From CAZDQL01 sp964507325 (GTDB lineage Bacteria; Planctomycetota; UBA1135; GCA-002686595), in the NCBI GenBank assembly GCA_964507325.1, contig CAZDQL010000073.1:1-32824 (forward strand): a DNA stretch of 32,824 nt. The letters run 5' to 3'. The translations under genes and the position numbers were made by a program. A model generated the notes under the pieces. That model was not told the origin of the DNA, searched no databases, and saw nothing but the letters and a program-made list of their open reading frames with translations. This document shows positions 17,616-25,613 of this stretch, one piece after another (position 1 is the stretch's first letter; every line of letters starts with the position of its first letter).

Positions 17616-19976
17616 CTACTGCTGCTCTTCCGGCGTGTCATCCTCGGAGACCGTCTCCGTTTCCGGCGTGGGGTCAGTGGGCAACGGGGCTTCGAAGACG
17701 TTCTCCCGGCCGACTTCGGTCGGTCCGTCGATCAGCTCGTTGACGCCCCATTCGGCCGGCTCTTCGCGCCCCCCCTCGAGCAGCGCGTTGGCGCGCAGCG
17801 GATCCAGCCCCACCTCCTCGGGGGTGGTCTCCCCGCGGTTGGGGGGGGAGTAGAGCGGCACGTCGAAACCGGAGAGGTCGATCTCGTCCGCCGACACCCC
17901 GAAGTCCGGGTCGATCATGCGGATGCGCTCGAAGCCGATCGTGTTGGCGGCGTCCAGCTTGCGCCGGTAGGAGATCTCCGCCAGGTCGGCGAAGGCCGCG
18001 TCGGCCATGATGTGCGGGGTCACGAAGAAGTACAGGGCCGTGCGGTCGAGGGTCGTGGATTTCCGCTCGAAGAGCCAGCCCAGGACCGGGAGGTCACCCA
18101 GGTAGGGGATCTGGGTCTCCGTCTCGGAGCGGTTGTCGATCAGGATGCCGCCGATCACCATCGTGTCCCCGTCGGGGACGTTGACCGACGTCTCCAGGGT
18201 GCGCGTGACCCGCGGGGGGGGGATGGCCCCCTGCACCGACCCTTGGAAGTTCGAGACCTCGAGGAAGATCTCCAGCCGCAGGTAGCGCGAGGCGCTGATC
18301 GAGGGGGAGATCATCATGGTGATGCCCGCCTCCTCGTAGTTGTTGAAGTTCTCCTGGGTCTGGCCGTTCAGGCCCCCGCTGGCGGTGATGGTGGTGGTGG
18401 GCTGCTCCTCGATGGTGGTCACCGTGGCCGTGCCGTTGTTGTTGACCAAGACCGAGGGGACGTTGAGGACGTTCGAGTTGCGCTTCTCCTGCACCAACTG
18501 CAGGAGCAGCGGCAGGCTGAAGTCGTCGCCGTCCAGGATGCCGGCCGTGATGCCGCTCGAGGTGTTGGGCACCTTGGTGTCGGGGATCCCGTCCGCGTCG
18601 GTGTCGGAGAGGCTCGAGAGACCGAAGTTGGTCACCCCGAAGCCCCCCGTCTCGCTGACCCCGGGGATGTCCGCCAGGCCCAACTCGACGCCGATGTCGA
18701 GGAAGTCGTCGCTGGAGAGCTCGATCAGGGCGGTCTCGATCAGCACCTGATCCTGCCGGCGATCGAGCCGCTGGATGAGGGAGAGCAGCTCCTGGTAGCG
18801 CGTGCGGTTGGCTGCGATCAGGAGCGAGTTGGTCTCCTCGTCCGGCACCACCACGAACTCGCTGGTGCTGCTGGAGTTCTGCCCCTGGCGCTGGGCGCCC
18901 CCCTGGGGACCCTGGCGGCTGGCCTCCAGACGACTGGCGTCCTGCAGGAAGTCGTTCAACGTCTCGGCCAGGTCCTCGGCGCTGACGTTCTCCAGGTTGT
19001 AGATGTGATAGGCGCGCTCGCGGTCGGGGATCTCGACGTCGAGTCGCGCGACCAGCTCCTTGATGTTCGGCATGTCCTCGGGGACCGCCATCACCAGCAG
19101 CGCGTTGTTACCAGGGTCGACCATGATCTTGGCCTGGGTCGTGCCGCGCTGCAGCGGACCGGTCGGACCCTGGGCCTGCTGGGCGCGCTGCCCCTGCTGG
19201 ACCACCTTGGTGGAGGCGTCGAGCAACTCCTCGATGGTGCTGGCGATCTCGTCGGCGGAGGCGTACTCGAGCCGGATGACGTCGAAGACCGGTACGACCG
19301 GCTCGACCCTGGAGGCCTCGTCGACGATCCTCAACATGCGTGCCAGCGCCACCACGTTGCTGCCGAAGCCCGTCAGCACCATGGCGTTGGCGTTGCCCGC
19401 CGACAGCATCTGCTGGGTGTTGGCGTCGGTGATCATGGTGCGCATCGAGTTCGACAACTGGCGCACGTCGGTGTTGGGCAGGTGGACGACGGTGGTGATC
19501 AGGGTCGCCGGCTGGTCCGCGTACTTCTCCAGATCATCGGGACCGACGAAGACCGAGTCCTTCTTGATCACGTTGCGGTCGCCCGTGTTGAGGCTGGTGA
19601 TCTGGATCACCGAGATCGGTTCGCTGCCCACCTCGGTGCAGACGAAGTCGTAGATCACCATCAGGATCTGGAAGAAGTTGTAGAACTCCTCCTTGGGCAC
19701 CTCCTTGACCCCGATCAGGCGCACCACCTCGGTCTCGAGGTGCTGAGCGGTCTCCGCGTCGTAGGTGAAGACGATCCCGGTGACCTGCTCGCAGGCCCGG
19801 ACCAGGTAGGCCAGGGTCATCCCCTTGCCCTCGGTGGTCTTCTCGGTTCCGGTCTCCGCGAAGGTCAGGCGGTAGACGCCGTCCACCTCCTGGATCGGCG
19901 GGATCTCCTCCTCGGTGTCCTGGGGTGGGGCAGCGGGGGCGAGCGTGAGGCAGGCGGCGATGAGCGGGGCGATCAT
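17616..19976 (-). CDS. gspD: Type II secretion outer-membrane secretin GspD
   Basis: 786 residues. A short hydrophobic leader suggests export. Several N-domain-like repeats (about residues 60-400) precede the secretin domain, with two Gln-rich linkers inside them (near 275 and 365). The secretin core has V-P-D-G-D-T-M-V-I-G-G near 620 and the hallmark I-P-Y-L-G-D-L-P-V-L-G-W-L-F near 650. The tail after about residue 700 is acidic. It forms the multimeric outer-membrane gate. It is the first gene of the operon, so the gsp promoter should lie in 19977-20301. GspC, the usual link between GspD and the inner membrane, is not encoded here. Confidence 0.94.
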   Translation of the reverse strand: MIAPLIAACLTLAPAAPPQDTEEEIPPIQEVDGVYRLTFAETGTEKTTEGKGMTLAYLVRACEQVTGIVFTYDAETAQHLETEVVRLIGVKEVPKEEFYNFFQILMVIYDFVCTEVGSEPISVIQITSLNTGDRNVIKKDSVFVGPDDLEKYADQPATLITTVVHLPNTDVRQLSNSMRTMITDANTQQMLSAGNANAMVLTGFGSNVVALARMLRIVDEASRVEPVVPVFDVIRLEYASADEIASTIEELLDASTKVVQQGQRAQQAQGPTGPLQRGTTQAKIMVDPGNNALLVMAVPEDMPNIKELVARLDVEIPDRERAYHIYNLENVSAEDLAETLNDFLQDASRLEASRQGPQGGAQRQGQNSSSTSEFVVVPDEETNSLLIAANRTRYQELLSLIQRLDRRQDQVLIETALIELSSDDFLDIGVELGLADIPGVSETGGFGVTNFGLSSLSDTDADGIPDTKVPNTSSGITAGILDGDDFSLPLLLQLVQEKRNSNVLNVPSVLVNNNGTATVTTIEEQPTTTITASGGLNGQTQENFNNYEEAGITMMISPSISASRYLRLEIFLEVSNFQGSVQGAIPPPRVTRTLETSVNVPDGDTMVIGGILIDNRSETETQIPYLGDLPVLGWLFERKSTTLDRTALYFFVTPHIMADAAFADLAEISYRRKLDAANTIGFERIRMIDPDFGVSADEIDLSGFDVPLYSPPNRGETTPEEVGLDPLRANALLEGGREEPAEWGVNELIDGPTEVGRENVFEAPLPTDPTPETETVSEDDTPEEQQ

Positions 19977-20301
19977 GGTCGATCCCGGTGATGGGTCCTA
20001 ACTCGTTGAACTGCTGGAGTTTGCGGCGCTCGGCCAGCGCTCGTGGGCGGCACGATAGGGGTCCCCAGGGGCCGCTGTCCAGGGAACGTAACCGAAACCG
20101 CTGGGGCTCCTGGCCCTGCGGACGCCCCGCCCAGCGGCTTCTTCCCGGAGGCCAGGATTCCCACCCGCAGCCGGTGCTCGGGCCCTTCCCGGCGCCGGGT
20201 CGGGCCAGCGCCCCCGATCAGCGCGAACCAACCGTTGCAGCGCTTCCCACCCCACTGCATCCTGTTCGCCCCGCGTCCCGAGGCCCCAGCCCCCCGTCCC
20301 C
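19977..20301. other. Divergent intergenic region gspD/nhaA
   Basis: These 325 nt separate the divergent gspD (-) and nhaA (+) genes and should hold both promoters. The clearest structure is the GC-rich palindrome at 20181-20206. I see no convincing -35/-10 pair on either strand. The short open frames present have no protein-like features. Confidence 0.6.
20181..20206. promoter_or_regulatory. GC-rich palindrome upstream of nhaA
   Basis: GGCCC (20181-20185) pairs with GGGCC (20202-20206), and CCCGGC with GCCGGG at the centre (20188-20199), with two mismatched positions between. It is centred about 108 nt before the nhaA start. It could be a hairpin in the leader RNA or a dimeric-protein site; palindromes of G and C arise easily in this base composition. 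Confidence 0.35.
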
Positions 20302-21600
20302 TTGAGCAAGCGCAGCAACGGCGTCGTTCGCATCCTCCAGGAATTCTCCATTCCGCTGATCGCCGGGGTCTTCTGCGCCCTCCTCGCCGCCAACCTCAAC
20401 CACGAGTGGTACCACCACTGGTTCGGCGCCCACAGCGCCGAGGGGCACGAGGTGTGGGCCATCCCGGGGCTGGTTCTCTTCGGTCACGAGGTGAACCTGC
20501 ACTTCCTGATCAACGACATCTTCATGGTGTTCTTCTTCGGGATAGCGGCCAAGGAGATCACCGAGTCCTGCCTGCCGGGCGGCTCCCTGAACCCGCCCAA
20601 GAAGGCGATCAACCCGCTGTTCGCCACACTGGGTGGGGTGATCGGCCCGGTGGGGGTCTTCTTCGCCTTGCTCTATGGCGCGGCTGCCATCGGGGTGGAG
20701 GGCTACGAGGTCGGCTCCGAGGGCTGGCCCGGCCTGTGCAGGGGCTGGGGTATCCCCACGGCCACCGACATCGCCCTGGCGTGGCTCGTGGCGCGCGCCG
20801 TCTTCGGCCGCGGCCACCCCGCGGTGAACTTCCTGCTCCTGCTCGCCGTCGCCGACGACGCGATCGGGTTGGGGATCATCGCCGTCTTCTACGGGGACCC
20901 GGTCAACCCCGCGGCCCCCGAGTGGCTCGGCCTGGTCGCCCTGGGGATGGCCTTCGCCTACGTGCTGCGCCGCATGCAGGTCAAGAGCTGGCTGCCCTAC
21001 ATCTTCTTGGCGGGGCCCCTCTCCTGGTGCGGGCTGATGATGGCCCACCTGCACCCCGCCCTGGCCCTGGTGCCGATCGTGCCCTTCCTGCCGGGTCCAC
21101 GTCGCGACACCGGGCTCTTCGTCGAGTCCGACGAGATCGACGTGATGGGCGAAGAGCTGGCGGCGGACCTGGAGATGGAGCACTCCCCGCTGCACCTCTA
21201 CGAGCACCACACGAAGGCCTTCGTCGACTTCGGGCTCTTCTTCTTCGCCTTGGGCAACGCCGGGGTGGTGCTGGCGGGGATCGGTCCGATGACCTGGATC
21301 ATCCTCAGCTCGCTGGTGGTCGGGAAGACCTTCGGGGTAGGCCTGCTCGGGCTGCTCGCGAAGAGGATCGGCCTACCCCTGCCCACCGGCATGACCGTCC
21401 GCGACCTCTACATGGCCGGGTTCGTGGCCGCCTTGGGTCTGACCGTGGCGCTCTTCGTGGCGGGGGCGGCCTTCCCCCACGACCTGGAGCTGCAGGGACA
21501 GGCGAAGATGGGCGCCCTCTTCTCCGGTTTCGTCGGGCTGGTGGCGATCCTGGTCGGCAAGATGCTGGGGTTCGGCCGCCGGGAGGAGCGCCGCACGTGA
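20302..21600 (+). CDS. nhaA: Na+/H+ antiporter NhaA
   Basis: 432 residues with about twelve hydrophobic helices. NhaA exchanges sodium for protons across the inner membrane, for pH and salt homeostasis. The ion-binding pair D-D is at 185-186 in A-V-A-D-D-A-I-G. D156 in T-A-T-D-I-A corresponds to the conserved Asp of helix IV, and K342 in V-G-K-T-F-G to the conserved Lys of helix X. F-A-L-G-N-A-G-V near 315 is also typical. It is longer than the E. coli protein (388), partly by a charged loop near 275-300. TTG 20302 is the only plausible start, with no strong ribosome-binding site. Confidence 0.93.
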   Translation: MSKRSNGVVRILQEFSIPLIAGVFCALLAANLNHEWYHHWFGAHSAEGHEVWAIPGLVLFGHEVNLHFLINDIFMVFFFGIAAKEITESCLPGGSLNPPKKAINPLFATLGGVIGPVGVFFALLYGAAAIGVEGYEVGSEGWPGLCRGWGIPTATDIALAWLVARAVFGRGHPAVNFLLLLAVADDAIGLGIIAVFYGDPVNPAAPEWLGLVALGMAFAYVLRRMQVKSWLPYIFLAGPLSWCGLMMAHLHPALALVPIVPFLPGPRRDTGLFVESDEIDVMGEELAADLEMEHSPLHLYEHHTKAFVDFGLFFFALGNAGVVLAGIGPMTWIILSSLVVGKTFGVGLLGLLAKRIGLPLPTGMTVRDLYMAGFVAALGLTVALFVAGAAFPHDLELQGQAKMGALFSGFVGLVAILVGKMLGFGRREERRT

Positions 21601-21663
21601 TGCCCGGATGCGGGACCTGATCTCGACTCGGGGATTCGATTTCCGGGAAGCCAAGCCCCCAGC

Positions 21664-21669
21664 TATCCT
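21664..21669 (+). promoter_or_regulatory. Candidate -10 box (TATCCT)
   Basis: TATCCT lies 12 nt before the ATG at 21682, in the 81-nt gap after nhaA. If used, the transcript would have a leader of only about 5-6 nt. No Shine-Dalgarno is seen before this ATG, consistent with a short-leader or leaderless message. No clear -35 is visible. Confidence 0.3.
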
Positions 21670-21681
21670 CACCCGCCACCC

Positions 21682-22149
21682 ATGCTGCTCACCGAGCTCT
21701 TCGCGCCCGAGGACCTGGTGGTCGGATTCAGCCCCGCCGACAAGTGGCAGGCGCTGCGCGACCTGGTGGATCACCTCGTCCACGCCGGCCGTCTCGCCGA
21801 GGAGCACTCGGAGACGGTGCTGGAGGCCGTGCTCTCGCGTGAGAAGTCGATGTCCACCGGCATGGAGCACGGCATCGCGATCCCCCACGCCGCGGTGGAC
21901 GAGATCGACTCCGCGATCGCGTGCATGGGATTGGTTTCCACCGAGGAGGGACTGGCCTTCGAGAGCATCGACGGCCGCCCCGCGCGCCTGGTCGTGCTGC
22001 TCCTGATCCCCCGCGCGCAAAAACTCCTGCACATCCGCACCCTGGCGGACGTCGCCCGCGTGCTCTCGAGGGAAGAGGTTCGCCGCGAGCTCCTCGACGC
22101 GGCGGATGCGCGCGAGGCCCACCGGGTGTTGGCTCGGAGCGAGCCGTAG
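21682..22149 (+). CDS. PTS EIIA (PtsN-like) domain protein
   Basis: 155 residues forming one fructose/nitrogen-type EIIA domain. The phosphorylatable histidine is H69 in G-I-A-I-P-H-A, matching the G-x-x-[IL]-P-H active site. No EIIB, EIIC, HPr or EI gene is nearby, so a regulatory role (as in PtsN, which controls potassium and other transport systems by phosphorylation state) is more likely than sugar uptake. Regulation of the adjacent NhaA antiporter is only a guess from position. The stop overlaps the GTG of the next gene by one base. Confidence 0.85.
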   Translation: MLLTELFAPEDLVVGFSPADKWQALRDLVDHLVHAGRLAEEHSETVLEAVLSREKSMSTGMEHGIAIPHAAVDEIDSAIACMGLVSTEEGLAFESIDGRPARLVVLLLIPRAQKLLHIRTLADVARVLSREEVRRELLDAADAREAHRVLARSEP

Positions 22150-24180
22150 TGCCCTCCCCTCGCCGCGCGGGTCCCGCGCCGCGAGCGGGATGGATCACCA
22201 CCGTCGCGCTGCTGGCCGCCTCCGCCCTGGCGGGTGCGGCGGGCTTGGCCAGCGAGGGACTGCTACTCTCGGGGGCCGGGCTCGTGCTCGGGCACGGACG
22301 CGCGACCGCCCTGGGGCTCGCCGTCTGGATCGCCGCCTGGGCGCTGGGAGCCTGGATCGCCGGGAGGCGCGTCACGGCGACGCGTCGGGCTCTGTTCCTC
22401 TGGGGCAGCGCCGCCGCGCTCGCCGCACCCCTCGCTCTGCACCTGGCCCTGCTGCTCGCCCGGAGCGCGCTGGGCGAGTCGGTCGCCCTCGTGGCCGGAA
22501 TCCTCGTGGTGGCGCTCGCCGCCCTTCCCCAGGGAGCCTTCCTGCCCTTGCTGGCCCGGGCGTCCCGGGCGGCCCAGGTTTCCGCCCTCCTCGGCGCCAA
22601 CCTCCTCGGCGCGGTCGTCGGCGCGCGTTGGATCGGCTTCGACCTCCCCGCCGCCTGGGGCCGCCCCGCCGCCGCCTGGTGTGCGGGGGGATTGGCGCTG
22701 GCCGCGGGGATCCTCGGGGCCCTGCGTTCGCCGCGAGAGTTCCCGCAGGCCGTGGATCGAACCCACCACGGCTCCGCCGCGGCGCCGCGGAGCGGCGCAC
22801 TCAGCGCGCGGCGGGCCGGGGCGGTGGTGGCCCTCGCCACCGCCTGGATGGCGGGGGTGGAGTGGATCGCGATGCGGCTCGGCTCCCTCTGGCTGGGGGG
22901 GATGCAACCGGCGATCGTGGCGGTGCTTGCGGCCTCCCTCCTGTCGCTGGCCGCCGGAGCGGCGCTCCTGCCCTGCATCCTGCCCCGGGACGCCGCCGGG
23001 GTGGCGTGGGCTCTCGCCCTCGCCGCGGTGGGGGGGCTCTACGTCACGCTCGGCCCCGGAGCGGGGCTGGTCACCGATCCCGAGGCGACACCCCTCTTGG
23101 CCGCCCTGGCGATCGCCGCACCTGCGCTGGTTCCGCTCGGGGCCGTGCTCCCCACCCTCTACCGGTCCCTGGAGGGGGAGAGCGGGCGGCGCCTCGGCGA
23201 CCTGCTCCTCTACGAGGTCTGGGGGGCGCTCCTGGGCGTGCCCCTGGTCCACCTCTGGCTGGTGCCCACCTTCGGAATCGGGGGGGCCCTGGGGGCGCTG
23301 GCGCTCCTCGCTCTGCCCGCTTGGGCGCTCCTGGCACCCGCGGTGAGTGGCCGCATGCTCGTCGCGGCCGGCTGCGTGGCGATCGTCTCGGCGGGGGCGA
23401 CCTTCGCCGGCCGCGAGCCCGCCCTCGCCTCGCCCAAGCTCTCCGATCCCGCCTTCGAGGTGCTCTCCTTCGTCGAGGATCGCCACTTCGCGGTGACCGT
23501 GGTCGAGGACGGGGCACGCGGGGAGCGGGCCCTGCTCACCGATTCCTTCCGCGCCACCTCCACGGGACCGGACTACGACTACATGCGGGTGCTGGGTCAC
23601 CTGCCCCTGCTCCTGCACCCCGCGCCCCGTCGGGTCGGGGTCCTGGCCTTCGGGACGGGCACCACCGCCGGAGCGGTCGCGCGGCACCCCGAGGTGCAGC
23701 ACATCGACGTCTTCGAGCTCTCCGCCGCCGTCTGCGACACCGCGCCCTTCTTCGAGGAGGTCAACGGCGGCGTGCTGGACGATCGGCGCACGCGCCTCCA
23801 TCTGGGGGACGGTCGCCGGACGCTGGCGCGCCTGGAGGGGGAGCTGGACGTCCTGACGATGGAGCCCCTGCTCCCCGACTCCCCCTTCGCCATCTACCTC
23901 TACACGCGGGAGTTCTACCGGCGGGCGCGCGCATCCCTGGCCCCCGGCGGCCTCGTCTGCCAGTGGGTCCCCCCCCAGGCCCTGGAGCCGGTGACCTTCG
24001 ATGCGGTCATCCACGCCTTCACGCGCGCCTTCGACGCCAGCGCGGTCCTGCTCTTCGGGACGCAGGTGGTGCTGGTGGGGGGGGAGGAGCTCCCGCCCCT
24101 CTCCCCGGGGCGCTTGCCGCGCGCCCACCGCCCCCAACACCCCCACCCCTCCCCAGTGCTCGCCCCCTCCCCCCCCCGAG
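22149..24180 (+). CDS. Membrane spermidine-synthase-like protein, N-terminal part up to gap
   Basis: This part encodes about 677 residues before the N-gap. GTG 22149 overlaps the EIIA stop. Residues of about 12-410 form many Ala/Leu-rich transmembrane helices. From about 430 a soluble spermidine-synthase-like Rossmann domain follows, with V-G-V-L-A-F-G-T-G-T near 495 in the place of the SAM/dcSAM glycine motif and an acidic V-F-E-L-S segment. Such proteins are often annotated as fused MFS/spermidine synthase; enzyme activity is unproven. The last roughly 100 nt before the gap are C-rich and give a Pro/His-rich translation unlike the family, so this stretch is probably miscalled. It continues at 24191 in a different frame. 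Confidence 0.75.
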
Positions 24181-24190
24181 NNNNNNNNNN
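24181..24190. other. Assembly gap (10 N)
   Basis: Ten N bases interrupt the spermidine-synthase-like gene. The coding frame upstream and downstream differs, so the true missing length is not 10 or the flanking bases contain errors. Confidence 0.98.
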
Positions 24191-24919
24191 CTCCACGACC
24201 ACCTGGCGGCCCTGGGGATCGCGGACGCGGCCGGGATCGCCGCGCGCTTCGTGGTCTCGGGAGGGGGGTGGCCCGAGAATCCCCGTTCCCTGACCGACGC
24301 CGACCCCTGGGTGATCTACCGCCGGCGGCCCCTGCACGCGGGGTTCACGAACCTGCCCCTCAACCTGGGGATGCTGCGGCGGCGGGAGGAGCCGCCGCCG
24401 AGCACCTGGACCGTGGCGGCCGGCGCCGCGGGCCTGGCACGCGTCGAGGCGATCCGTACGCTGCGTCGCGCGCGCGAGGCGTGGAGCCGGGTCTGGGAGG
24501 TGGAGCGCCGGGGCCTGGAGCTCCCCTCCGCGCCCGCCCTGGAGCCGATCGAGGTGTACGTGGCTCGCCTGGATGGGTTACAGGACCCCGAGGTGCGCCG
24601 CTTCGGTGAGCGGGTCCAGTTCCAGCGCGCCTACCAGGCGGGGTGGGACTCCCTGGTCCTCGGAGAGCCCCGGGTGGCCCTGGAGCTCTTCCGCGAGGCG
24701 CAGCGCTTGAGGCCCCGGCGAGCCGCGGTCCACCTGCACGCCGCCCTGGCGGCCCACCGGGCGGGGGAGCCCCAGGTGGCCCGGGAGCTGGCGGACCTGG
24801 CCTACGAGCTGTGCCCCCGGCTCCTGGAGACCCCGGAGGGGGTGCGGCTCTCGAAGCTCGGATTGCCAGCGGGTCTTTTGCGGCAGGCAAGGGAAAATGC
24901 CCACGGAAGGGGGCCGTAG
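24191..24919 (+). CDS. Spermidine-synthase-like protein, C-terminal part after gap
   Basis: About 242 residues, open at the 5' side because of the gap. It begins L-H-D-H-L-A-A-L-G, which fits the end of the synthase-like domain. It continues through D-P-W-V-I-Y-R-R-R-P and N-L-x-L-N-L-G-M-L (near 40-60) to a helical C-terminal region with tetratricopeptide-like helix pairs: Y-Q-A-G-W-D-S-L-V-L-G-E-P-R-V-A-L-E-L-F-R-E-A and then H-L-H-A-A-L-A-A-H-R-A-G-E-P. The stop TAG at 24917 leaves 29 nt before the next gene. It is most simply the same gene as the part at 22149-24180, broken only by assembly. Confidence 0.72.
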   Translation, partial: LHDHLAALGIADAAGIAARFVVSGGGWPENPRSLTDADPWVIYRRRPLHAGFTNLPLNLGMLRRREEPPPSTWTVAAGAAGLARVEAIRTLRRAREAWSRVWEVERRGLELPSAPALEPIEVYVARLDGLQDPEVRRFGERVQFQRAYQAGWDSLVLGEPRVALELFREAQRLRPRRAAVHLHAALAAHRAGEPQVARELADLAYELCPRLLETPEGVRLSKLGLPAGLLRQARENAHGRGP

Positions 24920-24948
24920 CGCGGATTCCATCCACGCCACCCACGTTC

Positions 24949-25611
24949 ATGAACGTCCTACGCGCACTGTCCTTGGCGGCCGTCGGGGGCCTGGCCGCCG
25001 GTTGCACCCTGAGTTTCACCACCGTGGTCGAGGGTTCCGGGGTGCCCATCAGCGAATTGCGAACGGTGGGGGCCTTCCGCGGCCTGCGGGTCGAGGGGGG
25101 GCTCGAGGTGACCGTCCAGGCGGGCGAGACCCACCCTCTGGTCACGGTGCACGGCGACGACAACCTGCTCGTCCACGTGCTGGTGGAGGTGCGCGGGGAG
25201 AGCCTCTTCGTGGCGGTCGAGCGGGGGTACCGCCTGAACCCGGCGCCGCGGGTCGAGGTCCACGCGCCGCGACTCGAGTTCCTGAAGCAGCTGGGATCGG
25301 GCAGCATCACGGTGCGGGGCATCGAGGGCCCGCGATTCGAGCTGAGCACCGCAGGCTCGGGGGAGGTGTTCGCGACGGGGCGCGTGGGGCGCCTCGACGT
25401 GGATCAGATCGGCTCCGGCGACGTGAACCTCTTCGACCTGGTGGCGGAAGAGGTGCAGATCGATTCGACCGGATCCGGGGACGCCGAGGTGTGCGCGCGG
25501 CGCCGCTTGGAGGTGTCCCTCGTGGGCTCGGGGGACGTGGTCTACGCTGGGCGTCCGCAGCTCTCCCGCAAGACCGTGGGGAGTGGGGACGTGCGGCGGG
25601 TCGGGGACTGA
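24949..25611 (+). CDS. DUF2807-type (head GIN domain) putative lipoprotein
   Basis: 220 residues. A signal sequence ends in A-A-G-C (Cys 19), suggesting lipidation. The rest is a right-handed beta-helix-like repeat: V-G-A-F-R-G-L-R-V-E-G-G opens the domain. Then a G-S-G or equivalent turn (L-G-S-G-S-I, A-G-S-G-E-V, I-G-S-G-D-V, T-G-S-G-D-A, V-G-S-G-D-V, V-G-S-G-D-V) recurs about every 20 residues. This is the pattern of the putative auto-transporter adhesin/DUF2807 family; the molecular role is unknown. Its stop is 2 nt from the stop of the convergent VIT/VWA gene. Confidence 0.85.
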   Translation: MNVLRALSLAAVGGLAAGCTLSFTTVVEGSGVPISELRTVGAFRGLRVEGGLEVTVQAGETHPLVTVHGDDNLLVHVLVEVRGESLFVAVERGYRLNPAPRVEVHAPRLEFLKQLGSGSITVRGIEGPRFELSTAGSGEVFATGRVGRLDVDQIGSGDVNLFDLVAEEVQIDSTGSGDAEVCARRRLEVSLVGSGDVVYAGRPQLSRKTVGSGDVRRVGD

Positions 25612-25613
25612 GG

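Noticed and set aside
22149..24919. Spermidine-synthase-like gene as a pseudogene
   Set aside because: The only disruption is at an N-gap with poor flanking sequence; both sides keep family-like coding sequence.
24950..25611. The G-S-G repeats of the DUF2807 protein as a DNA tandem repeat
   Set aside because: The periodicity is at protein level with diverged codons, as expected for a beta-solenoid domain.
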